Assembly (NCBI RefSeq): GCF_026013415.1
Contig: NZ_JAPDOK010000005.1
Coordinates: 1 to 64,000, forward strand
Origin: Sphingomonas caeni
GTDB lineage: Bacteria; Pseudomonadota; Alphaproteobacteria; Sphingomonadales; Sphingomonadaceae
Length of the DNA stretch: 64,000 nt
Direction of reading: 5' to 3'
In this document: positions 38,537-51,167 of the stretch, one piece after another
Layout: every line of letters starts with the position of its first letter
Position numbering within the stretch: position 1 is the first letter of the stretch
Translations under genes and position numbers: made by a program
Notes under the pieces: generated by a model
The model's database searches: none
The model's input: only the letters and a program-made list of their open reading frames with translations
What the model was told of the DNA's origin: nothing

Positions 38537-38540
<4 letters not shown>
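36585..38540 (-). CDS. Glycoside hydrolase family 97 protein
   Basis: A 651-residue secreted enzyme with a Sec signal (WLAVAAALFAVSPAAAQ). An N-terminal beta-sandwich, a central (beta/alpha)8 barrel (about 290-560) and a C-terminal beta domain fit GH97. Barrel motifs include TTWDWWNGPV, AMVDEGWY, GIKVDFMDRDDQWM, MVDLHGAY and TQEGVMGAEYNKW. The Asp of KVDFMD occupies the nucleophile position described for retaining GH97 enzymes, so alpha-galactosidase-type rather than SusB-type inverting activity is inferred. It is the last gene of a four-gene minus-strand locus. Confidence 0.85.
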
Positions 38541-39264
<724 letters not shown>

Positions 39265-39268
<4 letters not shown>

Positions 39269-40719
39269 AATTCCTCCAGCATCGAACAAACGGGGTCGCG
39301 TAGCGCGGTCTGGGGCGTGACGCCGCGCGGATCGAACAAGACATGGCCGCGCCCGCGCGCGGTATAGGGCACCCAGCGCGGCAGGTTTCCGTTGGGATCG
39401 CCGGTCTTGGCGAAATTGGTCCAATAGGTCTGGAGCGACGCGCCATTGCCGAAGCTCCTGGCGTTCATCACCCAGCCGATCTCGGCCGAATGGCCGGTCC
39501 GGCTGCCGTCCTCGGTCATGTCCCACTCGTAGCGCCACACCGGCGCGCCGCGGCCCGAGAGCAGATCGGCGACGCGGCCCGCGGGGCAGCGGAAGACCCA
39601 GTCGGTCCAGAATTGCAGCTCGGGATGGCCCATGCGCGGATCGTCCTGCCGGTAGAATTCGCGCGCCTTCGCCGCATTGGGCCCGAAGATCGCGCCGAGC
39701 TGCCGGTCCCAATCGACCTCGCCCGGCCTGGGGCCGAACTCGGCGCGGTTGCTGCCGATGATCACCGGACGCGGCGGCGCCTCCGCCAGCAATTCGCGCG
39801 GCGGCTTGGGGATCACCGCGCCGTCGATCGCGGTGCGCAGCCAGCGAAAGTCGTTGGTGAGCAGCGAGGGATCGACCAGTTTCAAATCCACCGCCAGCAG
39901 CTCGGCCAGCGGCCGCTTGCGCATCTCGCCGATCGATCGCGCACCCAGCAGCTTCTGCGCCTGATCCCCCAGTTCGAGCGCGTTCGCCAGGGGCCGCGGG
40001 GGCATGCCGAAGCCGGGCGTTCCGCTTTCCATGATCGCCTTGGCGAACAGCCCGCGCGCGGGCGGAGCAGCGAGCAGCAGCGACACGTCCTGCGCCCCCG
40101 CCGACTCCCCGAAGATCGTCACATTCGCCGGATCGCCGCCGAACCTCGCGATATTGGCCTGGATCCAGCGCAGCGCTGCGATCTGGTCCATCAGCCCGTA
40201 ATTGCCGGCATGTCCCCCGGCCTCTGCCGCCGCGCCGCGATGCGCGAGAAAGCCGAGCAGCCCGAGCCGGTACTGGATCGCCACCAGCACCACGCCCGTA
40301 TCGGTGATCCGCGACTGGACGGTGCCGCGCCCCGATCCCGAGAAATTGCTGCCGCCATGGATCCATACCATCACCGGCCGCTTGCCCGTCAGGCCGGACG
40401 TGCGGATATCGAGCGTCAGGCAATCCTCGCTCGCATTGGCGAAGTCGGCGTGGTTCCAGCCCTGGTCGTTCTGCGGACAGGCGGGCGCTTGCGGGTTGTC
40501 GGGCCGCACGCCCTTCCACGCCACCACTGCGCGCGGCGGCCGCCAGCGGAAATTGCCGGTCGGGGGCGCGGCATAGGGGATGCCGCGAAAGATCAGCGCA
40601 CCGCCGCCCGGCGCGGCGCTGCCCTCGATCGTCCCGCCGGTCACCGCCACGCGCGGCGGCGCATCGGCCGTAGTCAGGGCCAAAGCCGCCGCCAGCACCG
40701 CGCCAAGCCCAAGGATCAT
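39265..40719 (-). CDS. Type-B carboxylesterase
   Basis: A 484-residue exported serine esterase. A signal peptide (MILGLGAVLAAALALTT) is followed by the family signature FRGIPYAAPPTG, SEDCLTLDI, the oxyanion HGGSNFSG, and the nucleophile elbow TIFGESAGAQDVSLLL. ATG 40719 was chosen over 40758 because the signal peptide starts there. It lies between the sugar transporter and the SGNH esterase in a carbohydrate locus. It could remove acyl or aryl groups from plant-type substrates. Confidence 0.88.
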
Positions 40720-40911
40720 CCGCTCACCCCGTCCCAATCTCGCACCGCGCCGCCACATGCCACCAGCCTAGCACATGCAGGTTTTCCCGCACCCGGTCGT
40801 TTAGCGGTTCGGGCCTGACGTTGCGCGCGGGCGCCGGGCCTCGGTTGCCGAGTATCACGCGCACCATTTCTCCCCCCGGTCCCCGGACCGGGGGGAACAT
40901 GGCCAGCTTCA

Positions 40912-42255
40912 TCAGTGGATCGACGCCATCTCGCCTTCGGCGCGCAGCACCTTCGCCTTGCCCGCGCCGATCGCGAACAGACACAGCGCGACATAGCAAA
41001 GCGCCGGCACGATCAGTGCGAACACATAACCGTTCGCTCCCGAGACCAGCCCGACCAGCAACGGCACCGCCGCGCCCCCGACGATGGCGGTGCACAACAG
41101 CCCCGAGGTCGCCGCCTCGCTTGCGGTCGAACGCTCGAGCGTCAGGGTGAAGATCACCGGGAACATGATCGAATTGAACAGGCCGATCGAGAGCGCGGCG
41201 TAGCCCGCAGTCACGCCGCCGATCGCGAAGACATAGAAGCACAGCCCCGCCGCGACCGCCGTGAAGGTCGTCAGCAGCTTCGCCGCGTTGATGCGCGCGA
41301 GCAGCACCGAACCGATCGCACGCCCGACCACCGCGCCCAGCCAATACAAAGCGGTGGCCTTGCCCGCCTGCTCGAGCGAGAGGCCGACGACGCCGTCCTG
41401 CGGCACCGCATATTCGATGAAGGGCAGTGCGAAGAGGGCATCGGACTTGCCCCACACCGCATCCGAATTGAGGAACAGCGCCATCTGGGTGCCGATCGCC
41501 ACTTCCGCGCCGACATAGAGGAAGATCGCGAGCCCGCCGAACAGCGCCCATTTGGACGAGAAAGCGTCCCCGATCAGCGCAAAGAAGTTGCCGCTTCCCA
41601 CGGAGGCGGGCGCCGCGGCGGAAACCACGCGGCGGCTGACCCAGAAGAACAGCAGCAGGGCGAGGATCAATCCGGCGAACCAGAAATACGCCATGTCGAT
41701 CCCGGCGAGCGCCTGCGCGCGCACGGCATCGGTCACGACCGTACCGTGCTTCACTTCCAGTCCTTTCAGGAACAGTTCCGAACCCAGGATCGGGCCGATC
41801 ACGGTGCCGATCGAGTTGAAGGTCTGGCTGAGCGTCAGGCGGAAATGGCTGTATTTCGGATCGCCCAGCGCCGCGGCGAGCGGGTTTGCCGCGACCTGAA
41901 GCACGGTAATGCCGCTCGCCAGGATGAACAGGCCGAGCAGCACCAGCGCGAACACCTGAACGTTCGCCGCGAGCAGCATGACGAGGCAGCCCACGATCAT
42001 CGTCGTCAACGCAAAGAGGATCGTCGGCACCGACTTGATTTTCGCGAGCAGCGCCGCGCCGAGAAAACTGGTCAGGCCGTAAGCCGTGAAGAAGGCGGCC
42101 GCCGCCATCTGAGCCTGCACGTCGGTCAGCGTGAAGATACCCTTCACCGACGCGACCAGCGGGTCGACCATCGAGGTGATGAACCCCCAGGCGAAGAACA
42201 GGACGGTCACCGCGGCAAATGCCGCCCCCGCCCCGGATTGCGATCTGCTAGCCAA
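40912..42255 (-). CDS. MFS sugar transporter, FucP/glucose-galactose type
   Basis: A 447-residue 12-helix permease. The N-terminal region GAAFAAVTVLFFAWGFITSMVDPLV and ILASGITVLQVAANPLAAALG are characteristic of FucP-like proton symporters for sugars. The start TTG 42255 was preferred because AGGGAGAG lies just upstream and the alternative ATG at 42336 would add a non-homologous extension. It is the first gene of the minus-strand set MFS - carboxylesterase - SGNH - GH97, divergent from a GH3 gene. Confidence 0.85.
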   Translation of the reverse strand: MASRSQSGAGAAFAAVTVLFFAWGFITSMVDPLVASVKGIFTLTDVQAQMAAAAFFTAYGLTSFLGAALLAKIKSVPTILFALTTMIVGCLVMLLAANVQVFALVLLGLFILASGITVLQVAANPLAAALGDPKYSHFRLTLSQTFNSIGTVIGPILGSELFLKGLEVKHGTVVTDAVRAQALAGIDMAYFWFAGLILALLLFFWVSRRVVSAAAPASVGSGNFFALIGDAFSSKWALFGGLAIFLYVGAEVAIGTQMALFLNSDAVWGKSDALFALPFIEYAVPQDGVVGLSLEQAGKATALYWLGAVVGRAIGSVLLARINAAKLLTTFTAVAAGLCFYVFAIGGVTAGYAALSIGLFNSIMFPVIFTLTLERSTASEAATSGLLCTAIVGGAAVPLLVGLVSGANGYVFALIVPALCYVALCLFAIGAGKAKVLRAEGEMASIH

Positions 42256-42464
42256 TGCGTCTCTCCCTGACTTATCGTTGTTTTCTCGTCGCCCGCCTTG
42301 GCTCGGCGGCGGGGCCGCGAAAGTCAAGGCGAGCAAGCCGCTAAGCCCCTACGACTATGCAGGGCTGGCGTCCGACGGTTAGCTTGCCCTATAAGTCGGT
42401 CGCCGACAACGCTGACAGATCAGAAAATGCCCAAGGGCCTGATCATCCGAGGAGAGGGAAGACC

Positions 42465-44720
42465 ATGAATCGCCGCAGCCGCCTGCTTGCCGCCCCGCTG
42501 ATCGGGGCCGCCATCGCCCTCACGGCTGCGGGATTCGCCCCCTTCGTTTCCGGCGCGGATGCGGCCCCGGCACGCGCCGCCGCCGCGCCCGCGCATCCCT
42601 GGATGAACCCCAAGCTCTCGCCCGACAAACGCGCCCAGCTCGCGGTCGCGGCGATGACGAACGACGAGAAGCTCGTCCTGGTCTTCGGCTATTTCGGCAC
42701 CGACTTCGGGACCCGCTTCAAGGCGCACGCCGAGGCGCGCGCGGGCAGCGCGGGCTACGTCCCCGGAATCCCCCGCCTCGGCATCCCCGCCCAGTGGGAA
42801 ACCGACGCGGGTGTCGGCGTCGCCACCCAGGGGGGTGCGGCACACAAGCGCGAGCGCACCGCCCTGCCCTCCGGCCTCGCCACCACCGCGACCTGGAACC
42901 CCGACACCGCCTTTGCCGGCGGCGCGATGATCGGGCGCGAAGCGCGCATGTCAGGCTTCAACGTGATGCTCGCGGGCGGGGTCGACCTGCTGCGCGAGCC
43001 GCGCAACGGCCGCAACTTCGAATATGGCGGCGAGGATCCCTGGCTCGCGGGGGTGATGGTCGGCAGCCAGGTCAAGGGCATCCAGTCGAACAACATCATC
43101 TCGACGATCAAGCATTATGCGGTGAACGACCAGGAGACCGATCGCGGCGAGGGCAATTCGATCATCGAGGAAAGCGCCGCGCGCCAGTCCGACCTGCTCG
43201 CCTTCCAGTTCGCGATCGAGGCGGGCAACCCCGGCTCGATCATGTGCTCGTACAACAAGGTCAACGGCACGCATGCCTGCGAGCATCCCTGGCTGCTCAC
43301 CCAGGTACTGCGCACCGATTGGGGCTTCAAAGGCTATGTGATGGCCGATTGGGGCGCGACGCATTCAACCGTCGCCGCGGCCAATGCGGGCCTCGAGCAG
43401 GATTCGGGATTCGGGCTCAGCTCGACCCCCTATTTCGGCGAGCCGCTCAAGGCGGCGGTGGCCAAGGGCGAGGTGAGCCAGGCGCGGCTCGACCAGATGG
43501 CGACGCGCATCCTGCGCGCGATGTTCGCCAATGGCCTGTTCGACCATCCGATCACCGAGGCGCCGCTCGATCTGCCCGCCGCCGATCTCGCCAAGCACGC
43601 CGATATCACGCGTGCCGATGCCGAGGAATCGATGGTACTGATGAAGAATGACGGCGCGATCCTGCCGCTGTCGCCCGACGTGAAGTCGATCGTCATCGTC
43701 GGCGGCCATGCCGACAAGGGCGTGCTCGCGGGCAGCGGATCGTCGCTCGTCTATCCGGTGGGCGGCAATGCCGCGCCGGGGATCGCGCCGACCGGCTGGC
43801 CGGGGCCGCGGATGTACTATCCCAACTCGCCGATGGCCGCGATCCAGCGCCAGGCGCCGAACGCGAAGATCACCTATGTCTCGGGTGACGATCCCGCCGC
43901 CGCCGCGCGCGCGGCCAGGAAGGCCGATGTCGCGCTCGTCTTCGCGACCCAGTGGGTCGGCGAGGCGTTCGACGTGTCGCTGACGCTCGCCGACAATCAG
44001 GACACCACCATCTGGGCGGTCGCCGCGGCGAACCCGAAGACGGTGGTGGTGCTCGAGACCGGCGGGCCGGTGCTCACCCCCTGGGCCGACGAGGTCGAGG
44101 GGCTGGTCGAGGCATGGCTGCCCGGCACTGCTGGCGGCGATGCGATCGCCAATGTGCTGTTCGGCAAGGTCAACCCCTCGGGCCACCTCCCCGCGACCTT
44201 CCCCAAGAGCCTCGATCAGTTGCCCAAGCCGAGCGAGCCCAACAAGGGCGACACGACCTATAGCGAGGGCGCGGCGGTCGGCTATAAATGGTATGACGCC
44301 AAGGGACTGGAGCCCGCCTTCCCGTTCGGCTGGGGGCTCAGCTATACCAGCTTCGATCTGGGCGGGCTCACCGCCAAGCCGGGCAACGGGACGATCATGG
44401 TCTCGTTCAGCATCACCAATACGGGCAAGGTCGCGGGCGCCGAGGTCGGGCAGGTCTATGTCTCGGGCACCGGCTGGGAAGCCCCCAAGCGGCTGGGCGG
44501 GTTCGAGAAATTCTATCTCAAGCCCGGCGAGACCAAGACCGCGAGGTTCGGCATCGACCCCCGCCTGCTCGCCACCTGGGACCTGGCGGGGCATTGCTGG
44601 CGGATCGCGGGCGGCACCTACACGGTGATCCTCGGCGCCTCGGCGCGCGAGACGTCGCAGACGGTCCAGGTCACGCTCAAGCCACGGACCCTGCCCGCGA
44701 CGTGGCGGCCGGGGCGGTAA
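42465..44720 (+). CDS. Glycoside hydrolase family 3, beta-glucosidase-like
   Basis: A 751-residue secreted enzyme: signal peptide (ALTAAGFAPFVSGADA), an N-terminal (beta/alpha)8 GH3 domain (about 45-365), an alpha/beta sandwich GH3-C domain (about 395-610) and a C-terminal fibronectin-type domain (about 665-735). The catalytic nucleophile is Asp295 in FKGYVMADWGATHS. Substrate-binding motifs STIKHYAVNDQE and MCSYNKVNGTHAC are intact. The ATG at 42465 follows GGAGAGGGA. With the divergent transporter operon it forms a glycan uptake locus, probably for beta-linked oligosaccharides. Confidence 0.9.
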   Translation: MNRRSRLLAAPLIGAAIALTAAGFAPFVSGADAAPARAAAAPAHPWMNPKLSPDKRAQLAVAAMTNDEKLVLVFGYFGTDFGTRFKAHAEARAGSAGYVPGIPRLGIPAQWETDAGVGVATQGGAAHKRERTALPSGLATTATWNPDTAFAGGAMIGREARMSGFNVMLAGGVDLLREPRNGRNFEYGGEDPWLAGVMVGSQVKGIQSNNIISTIKHYAVNDQETDRGEGNSIIEESAARQSDLLAFQFAIEAGNPGSIMCSYNKVNGTHACEHPWLLTQVLRTDWGFKGYVMADWGATHSTVAAANAGLEQDSGFGLSSTPYFGEPLKAAVAKGEVSQARLDQMATRILRAMFANGLFDHPITEAPLDLPAADLAKHADITRADAEESMVLMKNDGAILPLSPDVKSIVIVGGHADKGVLAGSGSSLVYPVGGNAAPGIAPTGWPGPRMYYPNSPMAAIQRQAPNAKITYVSGDDPAAAARAARKADVALVFATQWVGEAFDVSLTLADNQDTTIWAVAAANPKTVVVLETGGPVLTPWADEVEGLVEAWLPGTAGGDAIANVLFGKVNPSGHLPATFPKSLDQLPKPSEPNKGDTTYSEGAAVGYKWYDAKGLEPAFPFGWGLSYTSFDLGGLTAKPGNGTIMVSFSITNTGKVAGAEVGQVYVSGTGWEAPKRLGGFEKFYLKPGETKTARFGIDPRLLATWDLAGHCWRIAGGTYTVILGASARETSQTVQVTLKPRTLPATWRPGR

Positions 44721-44725
44721 TAAAT

Positions 44726-44864
44726 TCCCCTCCCTGCAAGGGAGGGGCTAGGGGTGGGTGAGAAAAGGCCGGACTCGATGCCCGGGCTTTTCTTCTGCCG
44801 AGACCGAGCGGATCGCTCGCTGCGCTCGCCACCCACCCCCTACCCCTCCCTTGCAGGGAGGGGA
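44726..44864. repeat. Inverted repeat between convergent genes
   Basis: Arms of about 34 bases (44727-44760 and 44830-44863), rich in CCCCTCCCTTGCAGGGAGGGG and CACCCACCCCCTACCCC, are near-perfect reverse complements separated by about 70 bases. Each arm also has its own small hairpin. It separates the convergent GH3 and oxidoreductase genes and may act as a bidirectional transcription end. Confidence 0.7.
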
Positions 44865-44866
44865 GT

Positions 44867-45889
44867 CTAGAGGACGATCCGCCGCCCCTCGGCCGAGCTC
44901 TGCCGAGCCAGCTCGATCAGCCGCAACCCGGCAACCGCATCCTCCGCAGTCACCGGCGGCTTGCCACCTTCCGCGATCGCCCGCCCAACCCCCGAATAGT
45001 AGCGCTTGTAATCCCCCCGCTCGGTCGGGACCGTCTCGCGGCTACCGTCGGGCAGATTCAACACCCCGTAACTGGCCGCATCCTCGACGCCATAGGCCGG
45101 ATCGTTTGCGCTCCCGCCCGCCTTCATCATCGGTTCCTGCGGATCGAGGCCGTACTTCACGAAGTTCGCCGCCGTCCCGCGCAACGCGAAGCGCGGGCTG
45201 GGCGAGACGATCAGCCGGGAGGCCGAGCAGACCACGCGCTTCCGGCCGTAGTGGAGCGTGACCACGAAGTAATCGTCGGTCCGCGCACCGTCGCGCTGGA
45301 CGGCGATATCGGCGTGGAGTGCCTCGGGCATGCCCCACAGCACCAGCGCCTGATCGATCAGGTGCGGCCCCAGATCGGCAAGCATCCCCGATCCCGCCTC
45401 GGGCAGGTCGCGCCACAAGGTCGTGACTTCAGGCCGGAACCGGTCCCAGCGAAATTCGGCCAGCCGCACATCGCCCAGCCGGCCGCTGTCGAGCAGCTTG
45501 CGCACCGTCAGGAAATCGCCGTCCCAGCGGCGATTGTGGAAGGCGCTGAGCACCAGTCCCTTCGCCTTCGCCAGCGCGATCAGCGTCTCGCCATCCGCCA
45601 CCGTGTTCGTGAACGGCTTGTCGATCACGACATGCTTGCCCGCGTTCAGCGCCGCCTCGGCGAGCGGGAAATGGCTGTCATTGGGGGTCGAGATGGCGAT
45701 CAGCTGGATCGCGGGATCGGCGATCATTGCCTCGGGCGTGGTTACCGCCATGGCGGGGTAGCGCCCATGCACCTGATCGGCGCGCGAGGTAGCGATGGCG
45801 GCCAGCTCGAGCTCGGGCACCGCGTCCACCAGGGGCGCGTGGAAGGCCATGCCGCCCAGGCCGTAACCGATCACTCCGGTGCGGATCAT
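44867..45889 (-). CDS. Gfo/Idh/MocA-family oxidoreductase
   Basis: A 340-residue NAD(P)-dependent dehydrogenase. The Rossmann motif is GVIGYGLGGMAFHAPLV; the catalytic-site signature VVIDKPFTNTVADGE follows (EKP variant DKP), with FRWDRFRPEV and the GSGMLADLGPHLIDQAL segment. It reads like a YdgJ/scyllo-inositol or glycoside-oxidising member. The ATG at 45889 follows GGGGAGAG. It is divergent from the class V aminotransferase-like gene; substrate unknown. Confidence 0.87.
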   Translation of the reverse strand: MIRTGVIGYGLGGMAFHAPLVDAVPELELAAIATSRADQVHGRYPAMAVTTPEAMIADPAIQLIAISTPNDSHFPLAEAALNAGKHVVIDKPFTNTVADGETLIALAKAKGLVLSAFHNRRWDGDFLTVRKLLDSGRLGDVRLAEFRWDRFRPEVTTLWRDLPEAGSGMLADLGPHLIDQALVLWGMPEALHADIAVQRDGARTDDYFVVTLHYGRKRVVCSASRLIVSPSPRFALRGTAANFVKYGLDPQEPMMKAGGSANDPAYGVEDAASYGVLNLPDGSRETVPTERGDYKRYYSGVGRAIAEGGKPPVTAEDAVAGLRLIELARQSSAEGRRIVL

Positions 45890-45923
45890 TGCCGACTCTC
45901 CCCGTCCCACTTATGCCGCGCGC

Positions 45924-47153
45924 ATGACCTTCCCTATCGAAGCCGTCCGCGCGCAATTCAAGGCGCTCTCGCAGCCCGGAGCCAATGAACTTGGGCGGGT
46001 TTATTTCGACGCGCCGGGAGGCACCCAGATCTGCGCCCCCGCCATCGCCGCGATGGTCGCCCATCTGGAGAGCGGCACCGCCAATTCGGGCGGCGCCTTC
46101 CGTACCTCGATCGAGACCGACGCGGTCAGCGACGCAGCGCACGCCGCGATGGCGGACCTGCTCGGTGGCACGCCCGAGCAGATCGCGTTCGGCCCGAACA
46201 TGACGTCGCTCACCCTGGCCGTCTCGCGCGCGCTGTCCGCGAAATGGGTGGAGGGCGACGAGATCGTCCTCACCCGGCTCGATCATGACGCCAATGTCGC
46301 CCCCTGGCTGCTCGCCGCACGTGACCGCGGCGTTACCGTGCGGTGGCTCGATTTCGATCCCACTACGGGCAAGTGGAAGCTCGACGAACTCGCCGGACTG
46401 CTGTCCGCACGCACCCGCCTCGCCGCGTTCGGCATCGCCAGTAACGCGCTCGGCACGATCAACCCGGTCGAAGAAGCGATCCGCATCGTCCGCGCCGGGT
46501 GCGGCACGCTGGTCTATGTCGACGCAGTCCAATCGGTGCCGCACATTCCCACCGACGTGGTGGCGCTCGGCGCCGATTTCCTCGCCTGCTCGCCGTACAA
46601 ATTCTTCGGGCCGCACCAAGGCGTGCTCTGGGCGCGCGACGCCGAGGCGGTCGAAGCCTATAAGGTCCGCCCGGCGGGCAATGACGGCGCGCACCGCTTC
46701 GAGAGCGGGACGCCGAGCTTCGAGGGACAAGCGGGCGTGCTCGGCACGATCGACTATCTCGAATGGCTGGGCCGCGAAGCCGATCCTGCCGCCAATAGCC
46801 GCCGGGCGCGGCTGGTCGCGGCGATGAAGGCGGCGACCGATTATGAGCGCGGGCTGGGCGAGCGGCTGCTGGCCGGGCTGGCGACCGTCCCGGGGCTCAA
46901 GCTGTACGGCGTGCCGACGATGGACGGGCGCGTGCCGACTTTCAGCTTCACCATCGAGGGGCACCATCCCGACGCGATCGCCGAGCACCTCGCCGCCTGC
47001 GAAATCTACGCCTGGTCGGGCCATTTCTACGCCGTCGAGGTGATCGCGCGGCTGGGGCTGGAGGAGGCCGGTGGTTTGGTCCGGGTGGGGCTGTGCCATT
47101 ACAGCACCGCCGATGAGGTGGATCGGCTGATCGAGGCGCTAAAGGCAATCTAA
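45924..47153 (+). CDS. Class V aminotransferase / cysteine desulfurase-like protein
   Basis: A 409-residue PLP enzyme of the NifS/SufS/CsdA-like group. The PLP Lys is in ACSPYKFFGPHQGVLWA, and an upstream VYVDAVQSVPH carries the cofactor-binding Asp. N-terminal YFDAPGGTQICAPAI matches the subgroup of cysteine-desulfurase-like proteins that lack a clear active Cys loop, so actual desulfurase activity is doubtful. The start ATG at 45924 was preferred to 45879, which reads as leader. It is not linked to Fe-S genes here. Confidence 0.82.
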   Translation: MTFPIEAVRAQFKALSQPGANELGRVYFDAPGGTQICAPAIAAMVAHLESGTANSGGAFRTSIETDAVSDAAHAAMADLLGGTPEQIAFGPNMTSLTLAVSRALSAKWVEGDEIVLTRLDHDANVAPWLLAARDRGVTVRWLDFDPTTGKWKLDELAGLLSARTRLAAFGIASNALGTINPVEEAIRIVRAGCGTLVYVDAVQSVPHIPTDVVALGADFLACSPYKFFGPHQGVLWARDAEAVEAYKVRPAGNDGAHRFESGTPSFEGQAGVLGTIDYLEWLGREADPAANSRRARLVAAMKAATDYERGLGERLLAGLATVPGLKLYGVPTMDGRVPTFSFTIEGHHPDAIAEHLAACEIYAWSGHFYAVEVIARLGLEEAGGLVRVGLCHYSTADEVDRLIEALKAI

Positions 47154-47160
47154 ACTTCCG

Positions 47161-47241
47161 TGCTCCGGCGAAGGCCGGAGCGTTGGCAATATTCCACTAC
47201 CGTCGATTTCCACCTCCAACGCTCCGGCCTTCGCCGGGGCA
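47161..47241. repeat. Inverted repeat between convergent genes
   Basis: TGCTCCGGCGAAGGCCGGAGCGTTGG-type arms (47161-47186 and 47216-47241) are near-perfect reverse complements with a 29-base centre. It is located between the ends of the class V aminotransferase-like gene and hutU. It is probably a shared transcription end. Confidence 0.72.
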
Positions 47242-47254
47242 CCGCGTAGGTCGA

Positions 47255-48903
<1,649 letters not shown>

Positions 48904-48907
<4 letters not shown>

Positions 48908-49680
48908 TGGCGTCCTTCGGCGAATTCGAGCGCGGCGGCGAGCACGTGGCGGAGGATGGTCTTGCAGGGTTCGGCACGCGCCTCGTCCCAGGCGGGTGCC
49001 GCCTCGTCGAGATAGGTGCGCATCGCCAGCTCCATCTGGATCGCGTGCACCCCCTTTTCGGGCTGGCCATAATGGCGCGTGGTCCAGCCGCCCTTGAAGC
49101 GGCCGTCGACGACCTGGCTCGCGCTGCATTGCCCCGCGACCGCCTCGGCCAGTTCGGGCGCGCAGGCGGCACCGCTATTGGTGCCGATGTTGAACTGCGG
49201 CAATTCGCCGTCGAACAGCATCGGCACATGGCTGCGGATCGAATGCGCCTCGTAGACCACGACCCTGGGGTGGATCGCGCAGAGGCGATTGATCTCGGCG
49301 TGGAGCGCCTTGTGGTAGGGCTCGAAATACAGTGCGCGCCGCCGCGCGATCTCGGCCTCGTCCGGCTCGCGCCCTTCGCGCCACAGCGGGTCGCCGCCGA
49401 AGGTCGTGAGCGGGCATAGTCCCGTGGTCGCCATGCCCGGATAGAGCGACGCGCCCGAAGGATCGCGGTTCATGTCGATCACGGTGCGCGAGATGGTGGT
49501 GCGAAAGATCGTCGCGCCCATGCCGCCGGCGAAGGCGTAGAGCTTGTCGATATAAAGATCGGCGTCGTGGCGGGCACGCTCCAACGAGATCAGGTCGGGC
49601 GCGATATCGTCCGGGATCTCGGTGCCCGCATGGGGAATGCTGACGATCAGCGGCGCCTGCCCGCGTTCGATGGCGATCAT
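48904..49680 (-). CDS. hutG: N-formylglutamate amidohydrolase
   Basis: A 258-residue metal-dependent amidohydrolase that splits N-formylglutamate into glutamate and formate, the last step of the five-step histidine route. Family marks are [51 protein letters not shown] and [11 protein letters not shown]. The ATG at 49680 overlaps the hutH stop by 4 bases. Its presence together with hutF indicates the formylglutamate branch rather than direct formiminoglutamase. Confidence 0.93.
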
Positions 49681-51167
49681 GGTTCCACTCCCGGCAGCTC
49701 GAAATCGAGATGGTGGAGCAATGCCGTCGCCGTCGCCATGTCGGGCGCGAAGTGCCGGTCTTCGCCGAGCATCGGCACCTTGGCGCGCAGGATCGCGCGG
49801 GCGCGTTCGAGTTCGGCGCTGGAGGTCAGGGACGCATGGAAGTCGCAACCCTGCGCGGCGGCGAGATATTCGATGCCGATGATATGGGCGAGGTTGGCGG
49901 TCATGCCGAGCAGGCGCCGCGCGCCATGGGCCGCCATCGAGACATGGTCCTCCTGATTGGCCGAGGTCGGGATCGAATCGACGCTCGCCGGATAGGCGCG
50001 CTGCTTGTTCTCGGAAACCAGCGCGGCGGCGGTCACCTGCGGGATCATGAAGCCCGAATTGAGCCCCGGATGCGGAGTGAGGAAGGCGGGCAATCCGGAG
50101 AGCGCGGGATCGACCAGCATCGCCACGCGGCGCTCCGAGAGGCTGCCGATCTCGCACACCGCCAGCGCGATCATGTCCGCCGCGAACGCCACAGGCTCGG
50201 CGTGGAAATTGCCGCCCGACAGCGCCTCGCCGGTCTCCGCAAAGATCAACGGATTGTCGGTCACACCATTGGCCTCGACCGCCAATGTTGCAGCCGCCTG
50301 CCGCAGCAGATCGAGGCAGGCGCCCATCACCTGGGGCTGGCAGCGCAGGCAATAGGGATCCTGCACGCGCTCGTCATCAACGGCATGGCTCGCGCGGATC
50401 GCCGAGCCCGCCATCAGCCGCCGCAGCGTGTCCGCGACCTCGATCTGCCCCTTGTGACCGCGCAGCACATGGATGCGATGGTCGAACGGCGTGTCCGATC
50501 CCTTCGCCGCCTCGGTCGAGAGCGCCCCGGTGATCAGCGCCGCACGGAACAGCCGCTCGGCCTCGAACAGACCGGCGAGCGCATGGGCGCAGGAGAATTG
50601 CGTCCCGTTGAGCAGTGCCAGCCCCTCCTTGGGTCCGAGCGTCAGCGGGGTCAGCACATCCTTCGCCACGTGGCGCTCGCCGCCGACGATCACATCGCCG
50701 ACGCCGATCATCGCGGCGGCCATGTGCGCCAGCGGGGCAAGGTCGCCGCTGGCCCCCACCGAACCCTGTCCGGGGATCACCGGCATCACGTCATGCTGCA
50801 GCATATGCTGCAGCATTTCGATCGTCGCGGGCCGCACGCCCGATGCGCCCTGGGCGAGGCTGGTCAGCTTGAGCGCAAGCATCAGCCGGACGATCGGCAC
50901 CGGCACCGGATCGCCCACACCCGCCGCATGGCTGAGCACGATGTTGCGCTGGAGCGTCTCGAGATCGGCATCCCCGATCTTCACCGAGGCGAGCTTCCCG
51001 AAGCCGGTGTTGATCCCGTAGACGGGCTCGTGCCGCGCGAGGATCGCCTCGACCGCGGCGGCGCTCGCCGCGATGCCGGCGTTGCAGCAGGGGTCGAGCG
51101 ACGGCCGCGCGCCTTCGTAGATCGCGCGCCATTCGGCCAGGGTCACATGGCCGGGCTTGAGTATCAT
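49677..51167 (-). CDS. hutH: Histidine ammonia-lyase
   Basis: A 496-residue enzyme removing ammonia from histidine to give urocanate. The self-made MIO cofactor comes from Ala139-Ser140-Gly141 in [17 protein letters not shown]. Other conserved pieces are [24 protein letters not shown] and [18 protein letters not shown] 51167 overlaps the hutI stop (ATGA). Length is typical. Confidence 0.96.
   Translation of the reverse strand: MILKPGHVTLAEWRAIYEGARPSLDPCCNAGIAASAAAVEAILARHEPVYGINTGFGKLASVKIGDADLETLQRNIVLSHAAGVGDPVPVPIVRLMLALKLTSLAQGASGVRPATIEMLQHMLQHDVMPVIPGQGSVGASGDLAPLAHMAAAMIGVGDVIVGGERHVAKDVLTPLTLGPKEGLALLNGTQFSCAHALAGLFEAERLFRAALITGALSTEAAKGSDTPFDHRIHVLRGHKGQIEVADTLRRLMAGSAIRASHAVDDERVQDPYCLRCQPQVMGACLDLLRQAAATLAVEANGVTDNPLIFAETGEALSGGNFHAEPVAFAADMIALAVCEIGSLSERRVAMLVDPALSGLPAFLTPHPGLNSGFMIPQVTAAALVSENKQRAYPASVDSIPTSANQEDHVSMAAHGARRLLGMTANLAHIIGIEYLAAAQGCDFHASLTSSAELERARAILRAKVPMLGEDRHFAPDMATATALLHHLDFELPGVEP

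Noticed and set aside
42395-42407. GTCGG-TCG-CCGAC palindrome upstream of the GH3 gene as an operator
   Set aside because: Short arms in GC-rich DNA are expected by chance, and no regulator gene is adjacent.
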